A stretch of DNA of 64,000 bases from Hofstenia miamia (GCA_004352715.1 SCFE01000037.1:1225762-1289761); one strand, 5' to 3'; positions 1-12,473 are shown, numbered from the stretch's first letter. The notes: a model not told the origin generated them from the sequence alone. Program-made: numbers and translations.

Positions 1-7
1 ATGTCAA

Positions 8-12
8 TATAT

Positions 13-58
<46 letters not shown>
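8..58. repeat. (TA)n microsatellite
   Basis: Nearly pure TA dinucleotide run at the left edge of the window, with one phase slip. Similar TA tracts recur throughout the window and border most of the assembly gaps. Confidence 0.95.
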
Positions 59-59
<1 letters not shown>

Positions 60-1915
60 TAAAGAATAGTTCCCCTCCTCAGAAAAAAAGCTGGGTGCGC
101 CCCTGCCTGTACTGGCATAGGCGACGATCTGAGCTCACTGTGTGTTAGAAATGGAGGGCTTTCGGTGCATCATGACTAGAGGCAGAAGATTGACTCACAC
201 AATACACTTAGCATTGAGGCTAATAAATTCGCACCAAAACGTTTTAGAATGCAAATTTACCATTAGATTACATATTTCCATCACTCTGTGACAATTTGTA
301 GCGGCTTAATGGCGTAAAATATTCAATGACTCATAATTTCTCACTGGTCTTTAACTCTTGGCGGTGACTGTATGTATTCATTATATATGCAAAAAGTAGT
401 TGGTATGTGGATAATTACAGCTGCAATAAACCAGAAATTATGTATTCCAGAAACCTCAAAGTCCTGACCAAACAAAAGGAAACTCACACGTTTATCCTGT
501 TTTAAGTATAATTTTTGTAAAACAACTTATTGTTGTCGTTAGAAAAACGTAAGTAAAGTAAACAAAAAAATTACATTTGATAGTTTAGGAATGAATTCTA
601 ATAAATTCTAAACATTGCCAATTGCTAAAACCAATACTTAGTATAATAATATAATCCAGAGATAAGAAGGAGAGAGGATATCCCCTCGTGCCTGGGCCTG
701 GGTAGTTCAAAAAGCCCAGGTCGAATACATTTAAAAATTATGTACAAAGAATATTGTATGGAAACTGTGTTAAATAATTTCAAATAGTTGCGAAAATTTT
801 ATGTATTAAAATTACGTCTCTATTGTTTTTCTCTGTGAACACACCATTTGGGTTAAATTTTTCTACTTTAATCTACAAATTCGTTGAAAATGTACATTTT
901 CTAAAGTGATTTTACTTTTGAACTGTTTCTTACGTTTTTTCAACCTGTGGATAAGGAACACTGCACAAGAAAGATATTTGTGAAATTGAATTAATAAGCG
1001 TGATGACATTTAAAGTTCATTAATTTCGTGCGTTGACGTAATATGTAAAATTGCAGGATTTCTAAAACAATGTAACAGATTGTCGTTACAATTCTTGTAG
1101 CTTTGAACTGGTTTGCACAAAGACTAGTAAATGTAAAGATGAGTTTGCAAACAGCTGTCAAACAAAGTTTCCCTCATTGCTATTTGAATTACTAGTGAAG
1201 AATTTGTCACCATCATATTATAAAATGTCATAATATGCACTTTCCTAAGATAGCCAATAAAAATCGAGAACAAACGGAAACGAAGCAACCCATTGCAGGG
1301 ATGAAAGTTCATGATGATTTTCGATTCATATCAACACGAATATTTTTGTATTGACTCACCCCGACCCCAACCATCAGATCAATTTGCAGGTCATCACGGA
1401 AAATTCCTGATCTATTGATTACGTGATTTTGTTCTTACAAAACAAAATCAATTATATAATATAATTAATAGTGATAAAGAATGTCAATAGCAGTGTTACA
1501 TGAACAGTGATTCACAATGTGACCACAAATCAAGTCCTCCCGGTACAATCATTAATGCACATTTTAAATAACAAAGAAAAAATTTTTCAATCATATCCGC
1601 TAATTAAATTAAAAGGCTCACTTACATGTATCCTAAGCTGACCAGCTAAAGCTCAACTAAAATTTTTTTAACAATCAACCTACTCTAAGGGCAGCAATAC
1701 TGTACAGAGATGCAACGAGTTCGGGTCGCTGGGCCACCGAATCAATAGCTTGAAAAAACACCATTTGAGCAATATTTGTATTCAAATTTAGTAATTTCGA
1801 TGAATTATATTTCAGATTCAATAAGTAAATAATTTTATTACTATATTTATGTAGTAAGCACGATACCTCAGTTATCGCATCAAATTACAATGAATATGTT
1901 TTATATTAAGCTGTG
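59..1915. other. Intergenic, no gene recognised
   Basis: AT-rich sequence with stops in every frame and no coding segment I can support. Positions 80-110 and 660-725 are locally GC-richer and resemble ends of small interspersed repeats, but I could not pair them with a partner end. Confidence 0.5.
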
Positions 1916-2225
1916 TTCCCACATTCAACTTTTAGTCGAAATGCAATTATTTTTCTCACATTGGCGATTTTTTATCATCAGATTCTTCATCAGAAAACTC
2001 AGAGTTGGAAAAGTGCTCCTACTATTGATTTTTATCAAATGATAAATTATCATCTGATGAAAAATCGATAGTGGGAACTCTTTTCCATTTCCAACTACAT
2101 TTTGATTGCCAGTAAAGTTCTGTTCCCACTATCGATTTATCTTCTGCCAAGAATTTGGTGATAAATGTCGATAGTGTGAATACTCTATTGCTTTTTTAGC
2201 AGCTGATAAAAGTCGATTGTGGGAA
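1916..2225. mobile_element. MITE-like palindromic element with terminal inverted repeats
   Basis: The left end reads TTCCCACATTCAACTTTTA. The reverse complement of the right end reads TTCCCACAATCGACTTTTA, giving a 19-bp terminal inverted repeat with two mismatches. Inside, a second inverted pair (around 2066-2083 and 2112-2131, core GTTCCCACTATCGATTT) repeats the terminal motif, so the element is either internally palindromic or a nested pair of related copies. No coding capacity. I could not define a convincing target-site duplication, so the superfamily is open; a hAT-like element is possible. Confidence 0.65.
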
Positions 2226-2375
2226 TTAGAGTGACATCGGGTACCCGATAAACTCGACCCGATTTCTGGTTTCAGGTCGGGTTCGGGTACAAAGATTAGA
2301 TTTATTATTAAAAACATATGTTAATCACAGCTTTATTTGAGAAAGATCCGAGAAGTTAATTAATGTCAATGAAAA

Positions 2376-2560
2376 TTACTGTTTCTCCGTCAAAAAGTGT
2401 ATGATGTTAATGATCATTTGATTCGAAAAAGATCCACAACGTCAAATCCAATTCAACGTTTCGGGTCGGGGTCCGGTAGTAAATATTACGATTGGGTCGG
2501 GCTCGGGACCATGCTTACCTCACATTGTCACTCTCTAGTCGGAATGCTCCATCCGATTTT
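2376..2560. repeat. Dispersed GGGTCGGG-type repeat, copy 1
   Basis: This stretch aligns by eye with 10340-10570. Shared blocks include TTAATGA(T/C)CATTTGATT, GATCCA(C/T)AACGTC, a GC-rich GGGTCGGG-type core, GGTAGTAAATATT and TCACATTGTCACT. A related GGGTT/CGGGT patch at 2228-2290 probably belongs to the same element or a neighbour. The long open frame across this segment is a by-product of the repeat and not a gene. Confidence 0.6.
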
Positions 2561-4831
2561 TGGTGAAACAACTAAACTACTGTCATCTTCACTCAATATA
2601 CTTTCAAAAAGAACACATTTCTGTAGAATTTTTCATTACAGATACTTTGTGCATGCTGTTGTTTTGTTCGAATATCGTTTCCATTTCGGCTTACTATTAA
2701 ATGTTTCTGAGACAAGCACTCCACTAGGAAAATTAAATGGAAGGAAATAGAAAATTTTAAAATTTGTTTTTCAATTGAAATTAAAACTTATTGCCGTATG
2801 TAAACTTCAGCACTTGTGTGAAGTATGCCATGCTTAATGATTATTAAAATACGGACATATTGTTTTGAAAATTAACCCTGTACTAACTTAGCCCTATTTT
2901 ACCTCGGCGTTTTCGTAGCAGCTATTTCCGAAGGGGCCAATTTGAACCACCCTAAGATCTCAGAAACGGTATATCCGATCGACACCAAATTTGGTGTGGA
3001 GATACTTTGACATGTCAGGAATATTTTACCATAAACATTTTGCGATACGATAATTAATATGCAAGTTGTGTGCATATTAATAAGATTATGTATCAAATTT
3101 TCCAATTTTCTCATTATTGACACACAATTTTAGAAATATTACTAAAGAAGAATCAAAAGAAAGGTCTATAATGCAAATACAGCAAAAACATTTAATTATA
3201 ATTTTGCATTAAAAATTATGCATTGGTTTCAATTTGTTGAAGAAGTAAAATAGTTTGTTGTAGATTTTCCGAAAGTTCAAGTTTACTTTCTACACTAGTG
3301 ACTAATGAGCGTAAAGTAGTCTAGGTGTCAAATTTAATCTATCGGCGGTTCTACTGTTATCATTCTTAAACGATATTATTGTACAGATTGTTTAAGAATT
3401 ATTATTAAATTTATTCACAATCTCCTGATGAGCGTTTTTTAATATATTATATTATATATTCACACATTGGTCGTTTGAAAATCACAATTTAGCATGTTAT
3501 CAATTTCGTTTCAATATGCCTCATTATTAGTGACTTATATCCATGTTCAATCTCAAAGCTATCATTTGACTTAAGCTTCCAAATTTTTAACTACTTACTT
3601 GACCTACTCTGCTTATTAAATTTCCATTACAATTTATAAGTTAAAAACAATAATTTTTCACTGCCTTTAAGTGCTGACCATACACGAGTCATCCCCATAT
3701 TTGTTTCCGGGTAGACGGTTTTCTGTTCATCTCCGGTTTCGCATTGCTCTACAAGAAAACATTACATATATACCAGTGCAAAAGTACAGTTAAATTGGAT
3801 TTTAAAAGTTTAGTTTTAAGGACATCGGTTTTCTATCAATTTTTCCTGCAAAACGGTCTTAGGTGAATTATGTTACCATTATTAAATTGTTTTTTTTCAA
3901 TACATTATATACATAGGTATATTCGCGAGATCCAATTTGTACTTTTTGAAATGTTTCCCAGTTGGTGTATTAACATTTGAATTTTGCGTTTGAACACTTA
4001 AGACTTATAATTTGTAGGTTTTCTAGTTCCACAAAAATAAGTGCAACTGGACAGCATGAGTTGGCTGGGTTTAAAAGACTTGAACCTATATATAAAATTT
4101 CTGAGTTTGTATTTTTATGCAAGCTTAATTTAATATGTAACATTTGGGCTTAGCATTGGACACTTTAGTGGAGCTGGGTTGCACTAAGGTCATTTTTTGA
4201 CAAATTTGTAAGTCTGCACATGAAAATTTAGGAGCACTTATATACCTGCCCCATCAATTTCTATTAATTACAACAAATCATGGGTAATAGCAGACAATTT
4301 GAAATGTAGACATATTGTATTCGCATGAGATTTTGAAAATTATGTAGAGCATCAAAATTCAAAATTACAAAATTGAAAATTTTGCCTTTATCCAAGATAA
4401 ATCGTACTCATATATTATAATTTTTAATTTCAAACTTACTATAAACCCGTTATTCTTATTTATGCAATGTAATATAGAAAGCATAATACCATTGTTTGGT
4501 TATTTATATTAATGCTTGAAACATAGTAGGTTTAAAATATATTTTCTGAATTCTTTATACAATTATTTTAATTAATATAAAAACTTTAGATATAATGTCT
4601 AAATTTGGCCAGAAAATTTTAACAAATTCCAAAAATATGCCAAATATTGCACCACTCTTTAGTTTTAACTGTTATATCGTTCTAAGATATATCACCCAAG
4701 TTAATTTTTATAAACGAAATATTAAAAATGTCTAAAATTTGAAAACAAAACAAGATAGAGTTCCCTTGCGTGAAGTCACAACTGAAATTGTACACAGTGT
4801 TCCTAAATGAGTTTTGGTGGTCTCTCTACAG
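2561..4831. other. Intergenic, no gene recognised
   Basis: AT-rich sequence with scattered stops. I see no protein family, tRNA or strong repeat structure here. Confidence 0.5.
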
Positions 4832-5337
4832 AAAACAAAATTGCTGCTTTCATGAGATTTAGACCACCTTATCGCGTAAACTCTAGGTATGGGGAGAGTT
4901 TGAAAGTTTTTTATCAGGACATGGGAGCATATTTTTATATAGATGATTCAATATCCACGTATTTCCCAATTTGGCTTGTTTAAAAATATTTGAAAATGAG
5001 CTGAAGAAAAATAAAACCATAGAATTACACTATGATGTTATGGGGTAATATCTTTTCATTAATGCGGCTTTAGAAGAGATGTAGGGGCTACTGAGTACTC
5101 AATAGGTTGAAATGGGCGTAGATGAATTGGTGAGTTTGAGATGGTCTTGCATTAGTAAAATTAAACTAAATGTGTGGACTTCTATTTTCAGACACACTTT
5201 CCTCATATATAACATGTACATTTAATATCGAAATCTTAATAGACTTGGGTTCAGTAGATCCTATTTTTTGTCAATCCTCTGATTTGTGGGTTTGCAAGTG
5301 TTGGGATTCCGCCCAGACCTACTTATATTTCTGAGCT

Positions 5338-5460
5338 ATGAAATGAAATGAAATGAAATATCTATATTTAGAATTGCTTTTTACAATAGAATATACTGTT
5401 TACAACTCTAAATAGCGTCAAACAATAGAAACAAAAACAATTGCAATTACAATTATAAAA
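5338..5460 (-). mobile_element. Possible LINE 3' end (pentamer-tailed), inverted
   Basis: A short tandem array of GAAAT (5338-5359) is followed by a unique AT-rich stretch. On the minus strand this reads as a sequence ending in (ATTTC)n, the kind of short-unit tail found at the 3' end of some non-LTR retrotransposons. It parallels the (AGAAT)n tail at 31297-31316, where retrotransposon coding sequence is recognisable. No coding sequence is left here. Confidence 0.35.
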
Positions 5461-6716
5461 TCGCTAAGTCGTCACACCTATGTTACTGTATGTTTTACGT
5501 AGTGTTTTTAATTCTTCCTTTTAGTTGTAATAAAAGTGGAAATTTCGTTGATGTTGATGAAAAGGATAATGAAGATGCTTTTTATTCGAATCATTGCTAA
5601 TTGTTTTCATTCAAATATACTTGATAAAATGTTTGCATATTTCTCATTTATATTTTTCCTAGCTAATAGTTTTGTAAATAGGACTGGTTGAATAACTAAT
5701 TGCTTCCCTAACTTCATGGAAACTATTGAAATATTACAAAAATAAATATTAATTTTACTGTTTAACTGTATTATTGAATTATGAAGTTTTAAATTTTATG
5801 AAAATATATCATATTTTTTCCCATTTTTAACATTGATACGGTGACATTTTAGAACACAAGTTGCTTTACTGGATACCTTACGAATACAAGTCATACATAT
5901 TATCTTATAAAGGGTGATTTTTAATGATAGGACCTAAAAAATCTTTAATAGCTCTTTAATTATTGGATGAATTTTACTAAACAATGTGTTAAAAAGAAAT
6001 CTTGAAAAATACAAGTTTTAATTAGTTACCTTTTAAATACAACATTTTCATGTACTTCTCTCCTGAAAGCTGACATGTATTGACACGAACTTGCAAACTG
6101 CTCCTTACTGGCATTACTGCATGGCAAGATCTGGCTTTGACGGTAAACTCCTTCTTTTAGACATCGCCAACAAAAAAACTAAAGGCAAAAGGTTCTGGGG
6201 ATCGACCAAGTCATTCAACATCACAAATCCTTAAATTAATTTCCCATTTTTCGAAACCAGTCTTTATATTCAATTCCGTTGTGCAAATATAAGTTTAACA
6301 TCAATGTTCACAAGATTACCCGAATTGTAAGCATTGTGTAATTTATTACTCATTGTGTTGTGTAAGTTGTGTGACACAACAGCTTTTGAATATTGTATTG
6401 TGTTGGTTGTTGTGTGAAAAAACTCACTCAATTATAAACTTTGTTATAAAACTATATTCAAGAGTAAGAATTTTTATTTGTGTTGTTAGTTTAGCAGTTG
6501 TATCTAATAAACAAATATCAAAATTTTCATTAAGGTTTTATATCACATTGCATTATGAAAGTAAGTTTACCATTGGTTGATATTTAATAAGTCATTAGAT
6601 GACATTCGATGTCTGGTTAAGCAATGAACTTAAAACATTAGCCAATCAAAAAAGTTCTGTTGTAACTTAATTATACACTAGTAAATGTAAAATGATGTTT
6701 TTGTTCAAGTAGAGAT
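5461..6716. other. Intergenic, no gene recognised
   Basis: AT-rich sequence without a supportable gene. It lies immediately upstream of the candidate membrane-segment exon, so a promoter may lie here, but I see no defined motif. Confidence 0.4.
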
Positions 6717-6893
6717 ATGAGTTCTCAAGGCATGAATACTACTAGTGAAGAACAACTACAAAATCGCCCGAATTGCCTAATGTGGACGATAACGGCTACA
6801 ACAGCAACTATATGCTGTCTTTTGAGTGCTGGTCTTATTGCCGCTTTTCTTTCGAATAAAAAGTTTCAGACATTCATCAATACAAAAATATCA
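6717..6893 (+). CDS. Candidate first exon: N-terminal membrane segment
   Basis: An open stretch of 59 codons starts at an ATG at 6717 and runs to a strong splice donor (TCA|GTAAGT, GT at 6894). The peptide has a polar N-terminus (MSSQGMNTTSEEQ) and then a hydrophobic run of about 25 residues (approximately residues 21-45, Cys/Thr/Leu/Ala-rich). It ends in a basic stretch (NKKF) and polar residues. It looks like a signal-anchor segment. Splicing would leave phase 0, and the USP exon at 16932 and the exon-like segment at 18400 also begin in phase 0 on the same strand. Joining to either is inference only. I do not recognise the protein. If real, the G-gamma gene would sit inside its intron. Confidence 0.4.
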
Positions 6894-8887
6894 GTAAGTT
6901 TTTCAGTAATGTATTCATAGAGGCTAAAATTAAAATAGTTTTACAACTAAACAATTTGAATATCTATTTGATGCTCTTATTCTTTTTTATAATCAAAGAG
7001 TATAATTTGCATCAAATATTAAAATCAATTCGATTATTACTTCCATCGAATTCTTTATATTCTTTCTTTTATACTATTATTTATTATCAAATCGGGATCC
7101 ACAAACTTGTATTTAAAAATCTAAGTTCCTCTTATGGTTGATTCATATGAGAATTTAATTGTTCTGAGCAGGACTGTCCGTAGCCTGCACGAGCTCGGGC
7201 CAAAATATGATTGAAAATGTAGTATAACAACATTCCTGTTTTTTGGGTTTCGCGCCCCTATTTAGTTGTAAATCTGCATAGATTTGTGCGTGCATATCCT
7301 CTTTGTTGGGAAAATATATATTATTACATAATTTGTGCTCGATAATATAATTATAGATCATTGTATATAATTGCATCCCTACAGTTTAAGATATCGGTTC
7401 TAAATAAAAAAAAGCAAGTTCAGTAAATGAATAAATTGCAATTTGAGGATTTTACAAACATATAAACATTTTAAAAACAATTATAGATTTTTATAAATCA
7501 TTTAGTTTTTAAGGTATTTTTAAGTCACTTTAAAGCAAATCAATATTTTGAAAACCCATATAATACTTTAAGTTAGTTTAAAGAACATCCTTGTTTCAAG
7601 AATTCTAAAGTATAAACAAGTTAATTATTAAAACTTTGGGAATTTGTTGGTGGCAGTTTCTTGGATATTTTGTATGCATGCACAAAATGACCTGGAATTT
7701 CAAAGCTTTTTTTTTATTGAAATCAACTATTTATTTTAGAAAATCAAAGTTTGATGCTACATCACTCTCAATTGATAGCAGAAACAAACCACTTAATGGT
7801 AGATCACAAATATTTTTTAATTATAATTTCTGGTGCCCGCCCTCCCTTCTGCCTGGCGGGCAGATCGAAACCATGCTGTTCTTCATTATATATGCATGTT
7901 TATATGCGTTTAAGACTTCAATTATAGAGAAATTAATGCAATAACAGGGAATAATCGCAAAAATTAATATAAAGTAGAATATATGGCTGGTAACAGAGCC
8001 ATTAAAAGCTAGGTTACCATGAAATTCCGTTAGCATGTAGAACCAATTAGTTTCTTAATTATTAATGGAATCAATATTTCAACTAGGCCAATATTTAGTG
8101 ATAAGATAGAGCACTAACTCTAAATGAATATAACATTTATCATATACATAATGTATAGAGGAACAGTATGTTATGATATAAATGGTATATACTTGTAAAA
8201 GCGATGTTAACATTTTGAAATTCGTTACCGACTACTTTGTGTTCATAGATCAAAGAAAAATGAATTTCTCTAAAAAATATTCTGTCTCATCGATGAACTT
8301 AATAAGAAGTTAGACATGACATGACACATTTAAATAAAAAATATAAACCTTTATTGAATGAGTAGCATCCATTTTAACAGTGAAAATGAAATTACGTTAC
8401 TGCTTGACCAGCCCCTTCTATAATAATTAGGGGATTCGTGCCCTTGCCCCCCTCCAACTTAAAACCGGTACTGGTTCTGAAATCGAGGTTGCTTTTTTCG
8501 GTACCTTAATAACGGAATGTTTACACAAATTTTACCTATTATACATTTATTTCATGCATTTGTTTGTTCTAACCCTTTTTCTTTTATATTATTGAGTGCA
8601 AATTGTTCACATTTGTTATTTCTTAGAAATATGTGTTCGTTAGCCATTTACTAGGGAATCTGCTCAACCATTAATCACAATAGTGCTCTTTTGACTTAAC
8701 GCCAAGTTATGTTAATTGAAATTTTATTTACTTTACATATTATATTAGGTATAGCTTTTTGTTGTAGTTATCTTGCCTGTTGATAAATTTAAATTATTTA
8801 AATATATTTATATATTTAAAACTTTTCATTCAAATAAGAATTGATTTAATTTTGGAAATTTTCGGAAATCATTCTCATCCTCATTAG
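6894..8887. other. Non-coding, probably intron or intergenic
   Basis: AT-rich with no recognisable exon. GC-richer patches around 7165-7265, 7831-7870 and 8405-8490 look like fragments of interspersed repeats; I could not assign them. Confidence 0.4.
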
Positions 8888-9173
8888 TGTAGAGTCACAT
8901 CGAAATAAACTGCACCGCATTATACAAGTAAACCCTACCTTTCATGCATTGGAAGAAATATCTGATGGGAGCGCAAGAAAAATGCACAACCATTGCCTGT
9001 CCAATATACAAGTACGCTCCATTAATTTTGGCATAAATGGGCAAGATTTTCTCAATAGATTTAACATATTAGAGATGACCACAATAGGAAAACGGAGAGA
9101 AGGAGGCCAATTAAAATATCTATACATATTGGAGGCACAAGCTGTTATAAGGCTAAATCAAAATATATTGTAG
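8888..9173 (+). pseudogene. Open segment of about 95 codons, unrecognised; possibly GIY-YIG/retroelement-derived
   Basis: A continuous frame runs from a plausible splice acceptor (pyrimidine-rich tract ending CATTAG at 8887) to a TAG at 9171-9173. The frame stays open upstream to about 8850. The peptide is compositionally protein-like (for example INFGINGQDFLNRFNILEM). It ends with a pattern, LKYLYILEAQAVIRLNQ, that resembles the C-terminal 'L-x-LEA-x-I...LN' signature of GIY-YIG-type segments in Penelope-like and related mobile elements. The catalytic GIY and YIG motifs are not present in what remains. It could be a transposon remnant or a terminal exon of an unknown gene; the family link is weak. 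Confidence 0.3.
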
Positions 9174-10339
9174 CCGTTTTTAAAAGTTTTCTAGAAACTA
9201 ATTTAAAACATTAAAGTCCTGCACTTTCTTTATTTATTATTGTTTTAGGCCCAATTGTATTTTAGATTCCTGCTTTTAAGTAAATTTTAGTAACTCTATA
9301 CATTATGTAGTTGATATTAATTTACTACAGTTATAAAGACAATATAAATTTTGGGAATCACTATTGTACGAATTTTAGCCCAGTGAGTAGCTTATCTTAG
9401 TCTACATCATATTATATTTTATTGATAAACATTCGATAAACTGTAAGGGTAATAATTTTGGGCAACCTAAGATCACGAAAGTGTCGCGAAAAAGTGGTAC
9501 CTATAAATGGGAAAATTGCATTAAAAAATGGCCTTAGAATTGGCACCAAGGGTGCAATTATAAATGGAAAATGCATTTAGAATATCAACTGAATAAACAA
9601 AATGATAAGTTGTTGTTAAAGTGCCATAACAAGTATATTTTAGAGTTCCTTCTGAAAAGTTAGTTTTTCTGAAAAATATTTTTAAATGAAAAAATTCATT
9701 TAGCTGAGGTTCCATGGTGATATAAAAATACTTCTTTTCCAAGTGTACCAATATGTTGAGAAGATAGCAATCTGCTAGCCCTTGGCTTTTAGAAAGAAAT
9801 CATCACGTGATGTGATGCTATAATGCTAAATATATTGTTTTCTTTTTCCTTGGGTAAGAGAGCAGAAATATGCTTATTTAATCTGATTAACTACTACTTT
9901 GCATGTCCTTTGCATTAAATTGATACTCTACGTTGCTATGTAATCAATTAATCTATGAATTTGGATGTCAAGATATGATTGGAATTGAAAACAAAAACCC
10001 ACCCACATTTTTCATAAAGACGTGCACGCTTAGCATTTGTGAACGCATTAAATGTTAAGCTTAAAAATGACATTTTGTGACGTAAAACAATCAAAATGGC
10101 ACTTAAGGCATTAACGGTAGCATTTATGGCATTTGGTTGCTTTAGCAATAATGCATTTGATATTTATATTTATATTCTTTATAAAGGACTACTTAAAGTA
10201 GTCTTATGGCTTTATTTAATATGTCATTTTTGAATCGCCCCTGAAACATTTTTTTCTGTTGGAGAATGATGTTTAAATTTTATAGTTTGGTTTTCTTCAA
10301 CACAGTAAAAATATTGTTGCTCTTAGTAGCATCAATGAA
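9174..10339. other. Non-coding, nothing recognised
   Basis: AT-rich sequence without a supportable gene. The stretch near 10020-10150 is enriched in GCATTT/AAATGC words, which opens frames on the minus strand, but no protein family is apparent. Confidence 0.4.
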
Positions 10340-10570
10340 TTGCTGTTTCCCCTATCAGAAAATGATTGAGGTTAATGACCATTTGATTGGCAGAGATCCA
10401 TAACGTCCAATAAAAGTAAACTCTTCGGACCCGGTCGTGTCGGATTAGGGTATCAAATTTTTAGGTAGGGTCGAGTACTGGTAGTAAATATTTCTATCGG
10501 GTTGGGTTCGGGTCCATGTTTACTTCACATTGTCACTTTCTAACCGGTATTACCAACACTATTATGTGAC
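10340..10570. repeat. Dispersed GGGTCGGG-type repeat, copy 2
   Basis: Second copy of the family at 2376-2560, diverged and with a longer GC-rich core (GGACCCGGTCGTGTCGG then GGGTTGGGTTCGGGTCC). The two copies align across most of their length. They differ by many substitutions and an insertion of about 30 bp in this copy, so they are old. Confidence 0.6.
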
Positions 10571-12176
10571 CCTCCATACGTTTTGTCCAAAAACATTGTT
10601 CATTGCTTTATCTATTTTCTGACTCAAAAAAATTCCTTCACCTTGCATATAATGCGTTGCTTCCCAAAAGAATGAAGTCATTAATATTAATATTCCTATA
10701 GTTTGAACTTAGGCCTAGTCCTTGCTTAATTTAGTAATTAAAAAAACATTGCTTGATTTGGTAATTAAAAAACATGAAAAATATCAAATCATTATTTTGA
10801 CCAGATATGTTAATAATATTAGTTTACAAAAATAATTAAATGTGCCCACCCGTTTCTTAGTTATGTCTAGAAAATGGTTTCTGCGCTTGCTTACAATTTA
10901 CTATTGCTATTATTATTGTACTGCAAACAAAAATTCCCTATTTGTCTGTTTCTTTGCAACCTGTTTGTTTCACATTTTACTCAAACAGAACATTTAGTAA
11001 AGAATTTTTACGCAATGAATTATGTGAGCTTCCGCCAAGTGACGAAGATTTAGATAGTGACCGTTGTTTTTGAGAAAGCAATTTTGCACAATATGCCGAT
11101 TTTTGACTTTCAGACTTATTTGCTTTGAATTCGTGTTTTAAGCATTAAAAATAGAAAGGTTTTCATTTCTCGTATTTTTAAGGAATTCAATCTTTCAATA
11201 ATACAATTAATGCTCTGACCTCATAGTAACTATACTAATATTTTTAAATAATTTTCAAATACTTCTTGGTTGCACGGAAACGGATATTTGATACAATAAT
11301 TACTAAATAATAAATCGTAAATAGTATTTGATAAAAAACAATCCCCACTTATATTAATTTTAGTTAATATCTATGCTTTACTATTCAAATATTTTTGCAC
11401 ATGCAATTTTAATTCAGGAGCAACTAGACTTCTATTTTTTAAATAGAACTTTAATAATACACAATAAATCATTATTTTTTAACCTAAAATTGAAATTGAG
11501 ATCATTGGTTCTTTCATACCTGACGTTACAGTGAAAATTTGTGCAAATGCAAATTGCTTACATAACAATTTCTTATTAAATTGCTAATGTCATATGCCAA
11601 TAAATCAACAGGTACTATTCTAAACATAATGTTAAATTCAATGCACGTTATTGCGGAAACTAACGATAAATTTTATCTGTAATACTGATGTTTCACATAC
11701 TTTACTTTTCGCTTTGCTAGCTGACTATTTTTCAAACTTTGAAATTCCAGTATTTTTTAGATAAAGATTCTTCACACTATAAATTGCACCAATTTTCTGA
11801 AAAAAATATTTATCAAATTTGAGATTTAATAAAGAATTACACTTGCATATATATGCATAAATTGATTAAACAATATTGAATTGAATACTAAAACATAGAA
11901 AATGTTACTGAAGTATTGTAGTAAATAAGCGTGATTAGATGCATAATGCATTCAGTGACATAAGTTTTAATAAAATTTAAAATTAGCAAGTGTTGAAGTG
12001 ATAGTTGGGAAGTATTTCGTTCCCCATGCATACTCATTTAGTTATTGACTGTGGCGCACGTTTCAGTACAATCTGAGTGTAAATATTTGAATTAAGACAA
12101 AGTAAACACCAGTTTGTATGCGACGCAACTTTGGCAACGATTACATTGCAGTCATTACACTAGTTGTGTACGTATA
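10571..12176. other. Upstream region of the G-gamma gene
   Basis: AT-rich non-coding sequence. Just upstream of the G-gamma start, ATTGCAG at about 12144-12150 could be the acceptor of a 5' UTR intron. I see no defined promoter element. Confidence 0.35.
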
Positions 12177-12398
12177 ATGGACAGAATGAACCGTATATCG
12201 TCTGAACGTAACGATCTTTTACTCATTATCGATGATGCTAGACGACATCTGGATATGCAACGTCTTCCTGTTAGTAGATGTGCTCAGGAGTTGGTGCAGT
12301 ACTGTGAAATGAACAAGGCGCGGGACTCACTAATTGTTGGAATTAGCAATGATGACAATCCATGGAAATCCAAGAAATCCAAGTGTGCACTCCTGTAG
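12177..12398 (+). CDS. Heterotrimeric G-protein gamma subunit
   Basis: A 73-residue protein encoded in one exon. G-gamma forms an obligate dimer with G-beta at the inner face of the plasma membrane and couples seven-helix receptors to effectors. Visible hallmarks are an N-terminal helix (residues about 8-28), then the typical middle VSRCAQELVQYCE (residues 32-44, equivalent to 'VSKAAADLMAYCE' of vertebrate family members). An acidic linker leads to NPW at 61-63 (the usual NPF/NPW box), then a basic KSKKSK and a C-terminal CaaX box CALL at 70-73. The terminal Leu predicts geranylgeranylation. Length matches the family (about 65-75 residues). I chose the ATG at 12177 because an in-frame upstream ATG at 12114 would add 21 residues not seen in the family. 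The paralogue subtype is not resolved. Confidence 0.9.
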   Translation: MDRMNRISSERNDLLLIIDDARRHLDMQRLPVSRCAQELVQYCEMNKARDSLIVGISNDDNPWKSKKSKCALL

Positions 12399-12467
12399 TT
12401 TTATAGTCTTTAGCTGCATAGGTGTTTTCCAATGAATTTGTAATTCTTAAGCTTTATATTTAGCTAA

Positions 12468-12473
12468 AATAAA
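12468..12473 (+). terminator. Poly(A) signal AATAAA of the G-gamma gene
   Basis: Canonical AATAAA 70 bp after the G-gamma stop codon, on the same strand and at a plausible distance for a short 3' UTR. Confidence 0.6.

Noticed and set aside
4832-4886. FMRF within a possible micro-exon as an FMRFamide peptide
   Set aside because: FMRF is followed by Arg and not by Gly-Arg/Lys, so it could not be amidated; a single occurrence without dibasic context.
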